Shown in pieces: positions 24,904-33,020 of a stretch of DNA of 64,000 nucleotides. This DNA is from Ruminococcus flavefaciens FD-1 (lineage in GTDB: Bacteria; Bacillota; Clostridia; Oscillospirales; Ruminococcaceae). Every line of letters begins with the position of its first letter. Positions within the stretch are counted from its first letter, which is position 1. The notes beneath the pieces are model-generated. The model was not told the origin of the DNA. It did not search any database and saw only the letters and a list, made by a program, of their open reading frames with translations. The position numbers and the translations under genes are program-made. The stretch lies in assembly GCA_000174895.1 (NCBI GenBank), contig ACOK01000001.1, positions 62,001 to 126,000 of the forward strand, written 5' to 3'.

Positions 24904-25689
24904 TTACTTTTTGATTCGTTTTTTGAATTCGGAAGGAGTGATCCCGTTTTTCTCCTTGAATTTCCTGTTGAAGTGAACATAAGTCTTGTAGCCGCTGAGT
25001 GATGCGATATCGTCGATGGGGAGATCAGTTGTGGTCAGCAGCATTTCCGCATAAGTCAGGCGGCTGTTGTTCAGATCCTCGATGAATGTGACACCGAAAC
25101 TTTTCTTATATGCCCGCTGGAATGCAGATCGGCTCATCCTTACTTCATGGGCGGCAAAATCAACATTGCGGTGCTCGAACGGCTTGCTGTATATCTTGTT
25201 CCTGATAGTGGAAAGCATCTCATACTGAGTATCGGGGATTATTTCTTCCTGGAAGATGAGACTTTCGTGGAGCTTTATGAATATAAGCTTCATGAAGCAG
25301 TCAGTACTCATTTTTCTGCATGGATTGGCGGAATAATTCTCATAGACTATGGATTTGATACAGTAGCTGAGGAAGAGGATATTCATAGGGATAGCCTTTT
25401 CCGTGGGGATAGCCAGCGAAAGGAATTCCTCTTTTTCCTCGTCAGATTCAAAATCGAAGTGTACCCAGTCGTTGGCGAAAACCTGACCTTTCAGACATCT
25501 GTAATACTGCGGTCTTCCTTTTGGGTACAGAAATGCCGAGCCTGATGGTACAAGGATATCCTTGCCGTCTATGGTAAAGATGGTATCGGTTTTCAGCAGC
25601 AGAAGGAGATTGTCTCCGCTTCCTTCAGGGCGCTCGATGAAAAAATCTGCATCATGGCAGTGGTCGTAACCGGCATTGTTAATGATCAT
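24904..25689 (-). CDS. AraC-family transcriptional regulator
   Basis: 261-residue regulator. The N-terminal half is a cupin-like ligand-binding domain (VPSGSAFLYPKGRPQYYRC); the C-terminal 100 residues carry two helix-turn-helix motifs (MSRSAFQRAYKKSFG and IASLSGYKTYVHFNRKFKE followed by GITPSEFKK). Such proteins commonly activate plant-polysaccharide genes in Firmicutes, and this one sits directly upstream of the cellulase in the same orientation. That it controls the cellulase is inference. Stands apart from the upstream gene by a terminator. Confidence 0.9.
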   Translation of the reverse strand: MIINNAGYDHCHDADFFIERPEGSGDNLLLLLKTDTIFTIDGKDILVPSGSAFLYPKGRPQYYRCLKGQVFANDWVHFDFESDEEKEEFLSLAIPTEKAIPMNILFLSYCIKSIVYENYSANPCRKMSTDCFMKLIFIKLHESLIFQEEIIPDTQYEMLSTIRNKIYSKPFEHRNVDFAAHEVRMSRSAFQRAYKKSFGVTFIEDLNNSRLTYAEMLLTTTDLPIDDIASLSGYKTYVHFNRKFKEKNGITPSEFKKRIKK

Positions 25690-25703
25690 GGTTCAGTCCT
25701 CAT

Positions 25704-25735
25704 AAAAAGCAACAGCAGGCCGTAAACAGCCTGCT
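25704..25735 (-). terminator. Terminator of the thrombospondin-repeat surface protein gene
   Basis: AGCAGGC and GCCTGCT enclose an 8-base loop; on the minus strand the stem is followed by GTTGCTTTTT. Confidence 0.75.
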
Positions 25736-25746
25736 GAGACAAGTGA

Positions 25747-27984
25747 TTATTCGTGCGTTTCTTTTGCGGCAGACGGCTTATCCTTGATTGCGGTAAACTT
25801 TACTATTGCCGCAGGACGCTTATTGTTAAGTCGTCCTGTGTAAGTTTTTACCGTAAGCTTTGAAGGCGCATCGTCTGTGTTTTCGTTGTTTTCACCGCTA
25901 TTGTCCTTACAGTCAGTTACAAGGAATATGTCAACGCTGTTATTATTTTCTTTGGTTTTGTCTTTATCCTTTTTGTCAGAGTCGGATTTTTCATTCTCTG
26001 TGTTCTCCTGAACGATCTCATCGCAGAAGCAGTGCTTATCGAGAACTATATAGGTGCCGCTCTTTGATATTTCAGTCTCGGAGCTTACAGGCTTTCTGTA
26101 TTCTTCGTCACTGTCTTCCCTGACAAGCTTCAGTTCAGTTTCCACGAGCTTCTTTGCAGCTGCATCGTAGTAATACAGTGCAGGGACCTTCTCCTTCGGG
26201 ATATCAAGCTCTTCAAGCGGGATTGTCAGCTTTGTCTTTTTCTCGTCATCAAGTTGTATGCGGAACGGCTCGATACCCATATATCCCGGAATATTCTCGG
26301 TGAGGTATACCTCGTCGATAACAGGGAATATCTTGACATTCTCATCTTCGCATTTTACGATGCTTTCGTCAGTGATAAGATCGCCGAAATCCTCGTCGGC
26401 CTTCAGCGGATCGAGTTTATTTCTGATCTCCCATGCGTCGCTTGCCTTGTCGCCGTCTGTATCTGTGCTGACAGGTGAGGTCTTGTACTTGTTTATCTCG
26501 TCATTGTCCGAGATACCATCACCGTCTGTATCAGCAGAAACGGGACTTGTAAAGTGAACATAGATCTCGTCATAGTTGGAGATGCCGTCATTATCGGCGT
26601 CTTCTTCGTTATCGTCCTTTTCGTTGCCGTCAGAATCCTTTTTCAGCGGATCGGTGCCGAGAATGTTTATCTCATCGCCGTCGGTAAGTCCGTCGCCGTC
26701 AGTATCGGGATTCTCCTTATCGGTGTGGTAGATATCCTCAATGAAGTTGAGTATGCCGTCCTCGTCGGAATCTTCCTTATCTGCGTCTATGGAGCTCATA
26801 TTCTCTTCGCAGAGGTTGTTGATCTTTATGGTCTCTTCTTCGGAAGAGCCGTCTTCAAATTCCATGGAGAGAGTAAGAGTATTTTCTCCCACAACGAATC
26901 CCGGATCATCGATATTCCATGTATCGTCAGCTTCAAGATCACCGCTCATCAGCTCGTTTTCATTTTTATCGGCAATGGTATATGAAACGCTGCTCAGGTC
27001 TTTGTACTGACTGAGCGAACCGCCGATATTGGTAAGTTTGCTGAATAGGTAATAAGTGCCTGTTCTGTTGTCGAGAACGGAATCATTTACATCGAAAACA
27101 GCGCCTGAGGTAGTCTGTTCGCCTGTGGGATAATTGTAGGTGAGAGTCACCTTTACGGTGCAGTCCTGATTATCACCATTGATAGTTTCCTGTATCTCAA
27201 AGGTGTGAACTTCATACTGCGGCTCGGTCGTGGTAGTTTCGGTCTGAGCAGTGGTTTCTTCTTCATCTGCACGGACATTGAAACGGGGAGCAGCTGCACT
27301 TCCGCAAACGGCAGTACATACGATGATAGCCATGACCTTTCTGCCGTTTTTAGTTCTGATACATAAAGCGATTCCGCCGCCTGCTGCTGCCATAACAGCT
27401 GCAATGGTCTTCAGCGGGAAATTATCACCTGTGGAAGGAGTGCCCGACGAGTTTTTGGAATCCTTGGTATTATTGCCGGACTTGTCGGAACTGTTTGACG
27501 AGCTGTTATTCTTGGCTCTGTTAAGGGTGAGAAGGTAGGAACCTCCTCTGTCGTTTTCATCGGAAGTAAAAGCTCCCGATCTGCTGCTGCGTGAATTTTT
27601 TCCGCCAGAACCGAAGTTCGGTCCCCAGACCTGTCCGTCATCTTCCGTAGGTTTTATAAATTCAGCCTGAAAGGAGAATTCCTCACCGCTTTTGATGATC
27701 TCGGTCTTTTCGGGGAAAAGCTTTGATTGATCCTTGTCATATCCGTCCGGGATAGTGACAGTCAGATCAATATTATCTATGTCGAAGCTGTTGTTATTCT
27801 TTATTTTCAGATCGCCGTTGATCTTACCATTCTCTGCTTCACTGAGAGAAAGTGAGGCGTCTATATTATCATTTGAAGCATCTGCTGCTGAAGCAGGAAG
27901 ACAGTACATTTCTGCGGCACTGAGTGCGAGTGTGAAAGGTATAACTGCGGAAATCAATCTTCTGTAAAGTTTACTGCTGTTCAT
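25747..27984 (-). CDS. Surface protein with thrombospondin type 3 calcium-binding repeats
   Basis: 745 residues. Signal peptide (ending near PASAADA), an N-terminal domain with DLTVTIPDG, a Ser/Asn-rich stretch, then PSTGDNFPL followed by a hydrophobic segment and basic residues, which resembles a sortase sorting signal but is internal (about residue 190). A second hydrophobic stretch ending RFNVRADEEE looks like another signal peptide. The remainder has four or five thrombospondin type 3 / EF-like repeats (DTDGDGLTDGDEI, DADNDGISNYDEI, DTDGDGISDNDEI) and a C-terminal beta-rich region with a long acidic Lys/Asp linker. The layout suggests two ancestral proteins joined end to end. Likely cell-surface; binding partner unknown. 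Confidence 0.75.
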   Translation of the reverse strand: MNSSKLYRRLISAVIPFTLALSAAEMYCLPASAADASNDNIDASLSLSEAENGKINGDLKIKNNNSFDIDNIDLTVTIPDGYDKDQSKLFPEKTEIIKSGEEFSFQAEFIKPTEDDGQVWGPNFGSGGKNSRSSRSGAFTSDENDRGGSYLLTLNRAKNNSSSNSSDKSGNNTKDSKNSSGTPSTGDNFPLKTIAAVMAAAGGGIALCIRTKNGRKVMAIIVCTAVCGSAAAPRFNVRADEEETTAQTETTTTEPQYEVHTFEIQETINGDNQDCTVKVTLTYNYPTGEQTTSGAVFDVNDSVLDNRTGTYYLFSKLTNIGGSLSQYKDLSSVSYTIADKNENELMSGDLEADDTWNIDDPGFVVGENTLTLSMEFEDGSSEEETIKINNLCEENMSSIDADKEDSDEDGILNFIEDIYHTDKENPDTDGDGLTDGDEINILGTDPLKKDSDGNEKDDNEEDADNDGISNYDEIYVHFTSPVSADTDGDGISDNDEINKYKTSPVSTDTDGDKASDAWEIRNKLDPLKADEDFGDLITDESIVKCEDENVKIFPVIDEVYLTENIPGYMGIEPFRIQLDDEKKTKLTIPLEELDIPKEKVPALYYYDAAAKKLVETELKLVREDSDEEYRKPVSSETEISKSGTYIVLDKHCFCDEIVQENTENEKSDSDKKDKDKTKENNNSVDIFLVTDCKDNSGENNENTDDAPSKLTVKTYTGRLNNKRPAAIVKFTAIKDKPSAAKETHE

Positions 27985-28046
27985 CAGTTACCATCTCCTT
28001 TTTATCTGTGAGTGCAGACGAAAATCCATGATCCTGCACTTCATTT

Positions 28047-28075
28047 ATTATAACACATCTCATCAAAAAATTCAA
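28047..28075 (-). promoter_or_regulatory. Promoter of the surface protein gene
   Basis: TTGAAT, 17-base spacer and TATAAT on the minus strand, about 60 bases before the start at 27984. Confidence 0.7.
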
Positions 28076-28328
28076 ATAATAAGCTGTGAACGAGGTGCTA
28101 ATTGTATGATCATACAAATATTAAAATAATCATTTATACATAATGCCGATGACAGACACCGCTTATATGTTGGCTGTAAGGAATATAATTATAACGGGAC
28201 AGCTAATTCTATGATAATATTCGACAAAAACCGACAAGATACATTATTTATATGAGTTATTATTTCACAATCACTGAGTTTAATATGATAAAAAATATGT
28301 AAATACCGTAAAATGATTTAAACAGCTA

Positions 28329-28357
28329 TTGATTTTAACCTTTTTGTTTGCTATAAT
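28329..28357 (+). promoter_or_regulatory. Promoter of agrA-agrC
   Basis: TTGATT, 17-base spacer and perfect TATAAT, 59 bases before the agrA start. The AT-rich stretch 28076-28328 upstream of it contains no gene that I can see. Confidence 0.8.
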
Positions 28358-28416
28358 GCAGTTATTGAGATAAGAAAAAACGAATGAGAGAAATGGAAAT
28401 TATTTTGGAGGAAAAA

Positions 28417-29118
28417 ATGATTAAGATAGCAGTGGCAGACGATGATCTGTCGATACACGAAAAAATGCAGCTTTTGCTGAGCAGATTCGAGATGAACTAT
28501 GATTACGATATCCAGTCCGAATACTTTTCTTCCTGCGAAGAACTTGCTGACAAGATAAACAAAGGCAGCAGATACGACCTGATATTTCTGGATATAGAAT
28601 TCTCAGGCATGAACGGAACCGAATTCGGTACAATGCTGAGAAGAAAGATGAAGAACTACGATACACAGATCGTATTCATATCATCTGTGGAAAATCACGC
28701 AATGGAGCTTTTCCGCATACATCCGATCGAGTTCCTTATAAAGCCCATAAAAGAAGCGGAGTTCCGCAGATGTATGCTTTCTTACATGGATTATTACGGA
28801 TGCTCCGATACTTTTCTGGAGTACACTCTTGACAACATCAGGCACAGGATACGAAGCAGCGAGGTGCTGTATCTTGAGAGCAACAGGAAAAAAGCCATCT
28901 TCCACACAAAAAGAGGAGAATTCTCATCATACGGTAAGATATCAGATATAATCCGTGATGACAAGGAGCGCTTTATCTGTATCTCACGGGGAGTATACGT
29001 GAATATCGATCACATAATTGATGCGACGGCTAAAGTTGTGCGCCTTACTGATGATTCGGGGCTTTACATAAGCCGTGGATGTCAGAGCTATGTCCGTGAC
29101 AGACTTGCGGGCATCTGA
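28417..29118 (+). CDS. agrA: LytTR-family response regulator, AgrA-like
   Basis: 233-residue quorum-sensing regulator. Receiver domain with Asp8-Asp9-Asp10, phosphoacceptor Asp59 (LIFLDIEFSG) and Lys in FLIKPIKE; C-terminal LytTR DNA-binding domain (about 135-233, with EVLYLESNRKKAIFHT and ISRGVYVNIDHI). The ATG at 28417 has GGAGG upstream; an earlier in-frame ATG at 28384 does not. It precedes the kinase gene by 10 bases. Its likely binding site is the direct repeat at 30354-30388 before agrB, whose sequence is close to the AgrA consensus. Confidence 0.9.
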   Translation: MIKIAVADDDLSIHEKMQLLLSRFEMNYDYDIQSEYFSSCEELADKINKGSRYDLIFLDIEFSGMNGTEFGTMLRRKMKNYDTQIVFISSVENHAMELFRIHPIEFLIKPIKEAEFRRCMLSYMDYYGCSDTFLEYTLDNIRHRIRSSEVLYLESNRKKAIFHTKRGEFSSYGKISDIIRDDKERFICISRGVYVNIDHIIDATAKVVRLTDDSGLYISRGCQSYVRDRLAGI

Positions 29119-29128
29119 GGTCGGTGTC

Positions 29129-30337
29129 ATGAATGTATTGCTTTATATCACGTCGAATATAATACACGTCTATGCAATATACATATTTCTTGATTCATTT
29201 CTGGGCAGATCAAAGCTCAGCGTCACTATCAAATATCTTACCTATACGGCATATTTTTTCATCAGCACAGTGGGATGGCTTATATCAGGCGAACCAATGC
29301 TGAATATAGCATTGAACATAATATCTCCTCTGCTGATATCACTTCAATACGAAAACTATATTATGAAAAAGCTTTTCGGAGCGGTCTCCTCGTGTGCGGT
29401 CTGTATGTTCACTGACTGGGCGGCAGTGACGCTGGCAGGGGAGAACATTATCTCTGAAAGCGGACTATTACAAGGAATAACGGTATTGATACTGTCTTCG
29501 CTTTTCAGGCATTACATCTGCAACAGATCGGAGCTTCCGTTCCGTTCAAAGTATTCATGGTTCCTGATATTTACGGCCGCAGGAACTATCCTTATCGGAC
29601 TTCTGACAGTCGACGACAGTTCAGAGCACGCAAGTCTTATTGTACTGGTGCTTCTGTGTATCAATTTCCTGAACTTCTATATCTACAATCTTGAACAGAC
29701 TCAGTGGGAGACAAGATACCGACTGAAAATAATCGAGACACTGAACGGCTATTACAAGGATCAGCTGACGGTAATGAGCGAATCACAGGAGAAAATGCGA
29801 TTTCTCCGACATGATTTCCGCAAGCATCTCAATAAGCTCAGGGAGCTGTCATGTTATTGCAGCAACAAGCCATTACAGGATTATCTCTGCCAGCTTGAAG
29901 GTGCCATAACCGAGAGCAAGGAGTTTTCCAGGACGGGCAACTATGATATCGACTGCCTGATGAATTACGAACTTACTCTTGCATCCGAAGCAGGAGCAGA
30001 AATAAGCTACAAAGCCGAGATACCCTCTGTGCTGAACATATCATCTTTTGACATCACCATAATTCTCGGCAACCTTATGGATAATGCAGTGTATGCGCTG
30101 AAAAACACATCCGAGCGCATACTGAATGTTTCAATGATTTACAGCAAGGGCATTATCAGGATAGACATAGAGAATACATTTGATCCTGATTTCAGAAGAA
30201 CTTACGATGGTCAGGAACACGGGATAGGTCTGCTCAGCGTGAAAAATGCGCTTCAGAAATATAACGGAAAACTCAGCAATTCACGTACAGGCAGCCGTTA
30301 CAGAACAACAGTAGTGATGTACAACAGCAGCGAATGA
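29129..30337 (+). CDS. agrC: AgrC-like receptor histidine kinase (GHKL type)
   Basis: 402-residue kinase with five to six N-terminal membrane segments (residues 1-190) that would receive the cyclic peptide, then a coiled dimerisation helix with His228 in FLRHDFRKH and a GHKL-type ATPase domain (NLMDNAVYAL, HGIGLLSVKNAL). The start at 29129 has GAGG before it and follows the agrA stop by 10 bases; the open frame reaches back into agrA. Paired with agrA upstream and agrB-agrD downstream it completes an agr circuit. Confidence 0.9.
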   Translation: MNVLLYITSNIIHVYAIYIFLDSFLGRSKLSVTIKYLTYTAYFFISTVGWLISGEPMLNIALNIISPLLISLQYENYIMKKLFGAVSSCAVCMFTDWAAVTLAGENIISESGLLQGITVLILSSLFRHYICNRSELPFRSKYSWFLIFTAAGTILIGLLTVDDSSEHASLIVLVLLCINFLNFYIYNLEQTQWETRYRLKIIETLNGYYKDQLTVMSESQEKMRFLRHDFRKHLNKLRELSCYCSNKPLQDYLCQLEGAITESKEFSRTGNYDIDCLMNYELTLASEAGAEISYKAEIPSVLNISSFDITIILGNLMDNAVYALKNTSERILNVSMIYSKGIIRIDIENTFDPDFRRTYDGQEHGIGLLSVKNALQKYNGKLSNSRTGSRYRTTVVMYNSSE

Positions 30338-30353
30338 ATCTCCGCTGCATCCC

Positions 30354-30418
30354 GTACCGTTAAAGCTTACATTTTGTACCATAAAAGCGTTGATTGAAGC
30401 GAAATATGGTATTATACG
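30354..30418 (+). promoter_or_regulatory. agrBD promoter with LytTR-type direct repeats
   Basis: GTACCGTTAAAGC (30354-30366) and GTACCATAAAAGC (30376-30388) match at 11 of 13 positions with a 22-base period, two helical turns. They end next to TTGATT (30390-30395), with a weak TATACG or extended TGGTATTAT -10 region downstream. The repeat resembles the AgrA consensus ACAGTTAAG with 12-base spacing, so positive feedback by AgrA is inferred. Confidence 0.6.
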
Positions 30419-30481
30419 ATCAAGGGCACGGAACATTGCTCAGCCATGGATCGATCACATTAACTGAAGAGAGGAAAAACG

Positions 30482-31054
30482 ATGTTCGCAAAAACAGCTG
30501 AAAAAGCTGTAACAGCTCTGATAATTCACGGAGCAGCCGATGAACAGCGGAAAACAGTGTACATATGGGGAATGACATACATTCTCGATACTATTTTTAA
30601 TCTTGCACTTTTTGCGCTAATCGGTGCACTGACGGGAATGCTTGCGGAAACATTCGTGTTTACAGCTGCATATATTATCCTGAGGATATATGCAGGCGGG
30701 TTTCATGCAAGCACTCCGCAGAGGTGCTGTCTGTTTTCGATGCTGCTTCTGACAGGTTCACTTTTTATGATAGCAACAGCGGAGAAAATGGGAATGGTAT
30801 TATACATCATGTCAGCTGCGGCAGCGGCAGTGATCACGGTAATGTCGCCGGTAAGCAGCAAAAACAAGCCCCTTGACTCTGCGGAGCAAAAGAATTACAG
30901 AAGGAAGGCGAGACTGATACTTCTTGCGGAAGAGCTTATTGCTGCTGCAATGCTCTGCTTCAACATCAATAGATTCTTTTACGTATTTGCAGCAGCGTGG
31001 ACAGCTCTTGCTCTCATGCTCATTCTCGGCTGTGTGCGGAATGCAGCAGAATAA
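30482..31054 (+). CDS. agrB: AgrB-like autoinducer-processing membrane protease
   Basis: 190-residue polytopic membrane cysteine protease that cleaves and cyclises AgrD. The catalytic pair lies in GGFHASTPQRC: His75 and Cys82, with the family spacing of seven residues. Several membrane helices follow. GAGAGGA precedes the ATG. The substrate gene agrD starts 30 bases downstream. Confidence 0.9.
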   Translation: MFAKTAEKAVTALIIHGAADEQRKTVYIWGMTYILDTIFNLALFALIGALTGMLAETFVFTAAYIILRIYAGGFHASTPQRCCLFSMLLLTGSLFMIATAEKMGMVLYIMSAAAAAVITVMSPVSSKNKPLDSAEQKNYRRKARLILLAEELIAAAMLCFNINRFFYVFAAAWTALALMLILGCVRNAAE

Positions 31055-31084
31055 CGGATTTTTAGATTGAAAGGGGGAATAACA

Positions 31085-31240
31085 ATGAAAAGCAGACTTT
31101 ATTCTTTATCCGTAAAATTCGGCTCCTTAGCCGCTGCAATGATGGCAGTTTTTTCGGTGATATCGGTAAAAACAGCTTGTATGTGGCTGACTTATCAGCC
31201 GGAAGAACCTGAAGAGATCAGGGCTCTGAAAAAGAGGTAA
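31085..31240 (+). CDS. agrD: AgrD-like cyclic autoinducer precursor peptide
   Basis: 51-residue peptide encoded right after agrB, with a strong AAAGGGGG site 8 bases before ATG. It has an amphipathic/hydrophobic leader (MKSRLYSLSVKFGSLAAAMM), a central segment TACMWLTY containing the single Cys that would form the thiolactone, and the conserved acidic recognition tail QPEEPEEIRALKK. This matches clostridial AgrD peptides, in which the tail starts Q/D-EP or QPEEP. The mature signal is probably a ring closed by Cys32 on a residue four or five positions later (Thr or Tyr); the exact ends cannot be read from sequence. Confidence 0.9.
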   Translation: MKSRLYSLSVKFGSLAAAMMAVFSVISVKTACMWLTYQPEEPEEIRALKKR

Positions 31241-31616
31241 ATAACAAAGCCCCGTTTTAATGGCGGTACTGATAAAGAAGTTTTGTATGTATTATTGAGG
31301 TAGACATTTTGAAGAAGGATCTTCTCAAATTTGTTTCCCAAGACTATTAATTTTGCCCCCATATAGGGCGCACACCAGATAAGTTTGGATTTATCATTTC
31401 TTGCAGGTGCGCCCTATATGGGGGCAAAATTCTATTAAAAGTCTTTGGAAAGGGGTTCGGGGGCAGACTCCCTACGGGGTAGGGAGATGTCAGCGAAGCT
31501 GACAGAGGGTACCGCCTCCGTCAGAGGAACCTTTCCTCAGAAAGGTTTCCCCCGATAAATACATATAAAGCTGCTATATGAGTACCACGGTTAAAACGGG
31601 GACTTGTTATTTTACC
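31236..31616 (-). repeat. Hairpin-rich intergenic element, copy 2
   Basis: About 380 bases ending in a near-40-base imperfect terminal inverted repeat (GGTAAATAACAAAGCCCCG and its counterpart before TTTTACC). The minus strand matches copy 1 (18361-18693) along its length. The central stem GCCCCCATATAGGGCGCACC and the stem CTCCCTAC/GTAGGGAG differ from copy 1 by paired changes that keep base pairing. It starts inside the agrD stop codon region and runs to the end of the MATE gene, both converging on it. Confidence 0.8.
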
Positions 31617-31619
31617 TTA

Positions 31620-33020
31620 TTATGAAGAAATGTATCTGCGGTTCAGCCATTTTCCGTTTATGGTGCGGATAAGCATAAGTATCCCACGGCAGCACAGCTC
31701 TATTGCCATAGCGAGCCAGATGCCGATAAGTCCCATGCCGGAAACGAGTATAAGTGACAGAACTATTCTTACGCCCCACATACTTACAAGATTTATTATG
31801 CTCGGAGCGAGTGTATCGCCTGCACCTCTCAGAACTCCCGAGCATACGATGGATGCGGCGTAAAGGGGCTCTGCAAATGCTTCTATCCTGAGAACTTTCA
31901 CTCCGAGCTGCCTTACTTCAGCTGAAGAAGTGAGCAGGGAGAACATCCACGGAGCGGCAAAATACATCAGCACAGCGGCAGCGGTCATTATACCGGTGCC
32001 TACGGCTATAGTAATAAATGCATACTTTTTTGCAAGGTCCTGACGTTTCGCTCCTATGCTCTGACCTATGAGAGTTGTTGCGGCAGTGCCTGTACCGTAT
32101 CCCGGCATATAGCAGAAGCTTTCGGCAGTTACCGCAAGTGAGTTTGCTGCTATGGCAGTGCTTCCGAGGGGAGCGATTATTTTTGTGGCGGCAACATATG
32201 CGCCGCAGGTAGCCGTATGTTCAAAGGCTGCGGGGAGAGATATCCGAAGCGCATTGGAGATGCATTTCCGCCGCAGTTTCCAGCTTCCGCCGTGTCTGAG
32301 TGAAAGCTTCTCTGAGCGGAACAGCAGGAAAAATGTCATTGCAAGCGATATGGTCACTTCTGAAAGAGATGTTCCAAGTGCCGCACCTTTAACTCCGAGA
32401 CCTGCGCCGATCGCTGTGAATTCTGTACCGAGAAGCGGCAGGGTGACAGTCCTCGTCGGGAAAATGAAAAAGAAATTGAAAATGACATCCAGTAAGCACA
32501 GCACTATATTCAGCATACTGGGAGTTTTAATATTTCCGCTGCATTGCAGCATCTGTGCCGAAACCATTCTCAGCTGCTCGAATGGCAGAGTAAGGGCGAA
32601 TATGAAGAAATAAGCCGATGCGTCACGCAGTATCTTTTCTTCGCCGCCCAGCCATTCGGGAAGGATACCGCTCAGCAATGCAGCAGCTGCGGAGAGAATG
32701 ACTCCGAAAAATACAGACACGATAAGCGACTGCCTTAGAACATTTCTTGCTTCGGCTTCCTTACCTGCGCCGATGAGATGGGCGACCTGAACCGAGAATC
32801 CCATAGCTGCCGATATGCACAGTCCGCCGATAAGCCATGTGGATGTACTGACCAGACCTATTGCGGCAGTTCCTTCCTTGCCGAGGCTTCCCACCATTGC
32901 GGCGTCGATGTACTGCATGATGACTGAGGTTATTTCAGCAAGTATTGCAGGTATGCCAAGCTTGATGACATTCTTTGTAAGCCTCCAAAGCGAGGTGCTT
33001 TCAGTAATTATCTCACTCAT
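31620..33020 (-). CDS. MATE-family multidrug/toxin efflux transporter
   Basis: 466-residue membrane antiporter with twelve hydrophobic segments. The two halves carry MATE-type patterns (IPAILAEITSVIMQYIDAAMVG near residue 20 must be read as one helix; GYGTGTAATTLIGQSIGA in the second half). It exports organic cations or other small molecules using Na+ or H+. Its start overlaps the end of the upstream aminotransferase gene by 8 bases, so they are translated together. Substrate unknown. Confidence 0.92.
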   Translation of the reverse strand: MSEIITESTSLWRLTKNVIKLGIPAILAEITSVIMQYIDAAMVGSLGKEGTAAIGLVSTSTWLIGGLCISAAMGFSVQVAHLIGAGKEAEARNVLRQSLIVSVFFGVILSAAAALLSGILPEWLGGEEKILRDASAYFFIFALTLPFEQLRMVSAQMLQCSGNIKTPSMLNIVLCLLDVIFNFFFIFPTRTVTLPLLGTEFTAIGAGLGVKGAALGTSLSEVTISLAMTFFLLFRSEKLSLRHGGSWKLRRKCISNALRISLPAAFEHTATCGAYVAATKIIAPLGSTAIAANSLAVTAESFCYMPGYGTGTAATTLIGQSIGAKRQDLAKKYAFITIAVGTGIMTAAAVLMYFAAPWMFSLLTSSAEVRQLGVKVLRIEAFAEPLYAASIVCSGVLRGAGDTLAPSIINLVSMWGVRIVLSLILVSGMGLIGIWLAMAIELCCRGILMLIRTINGKWLNRRYISS

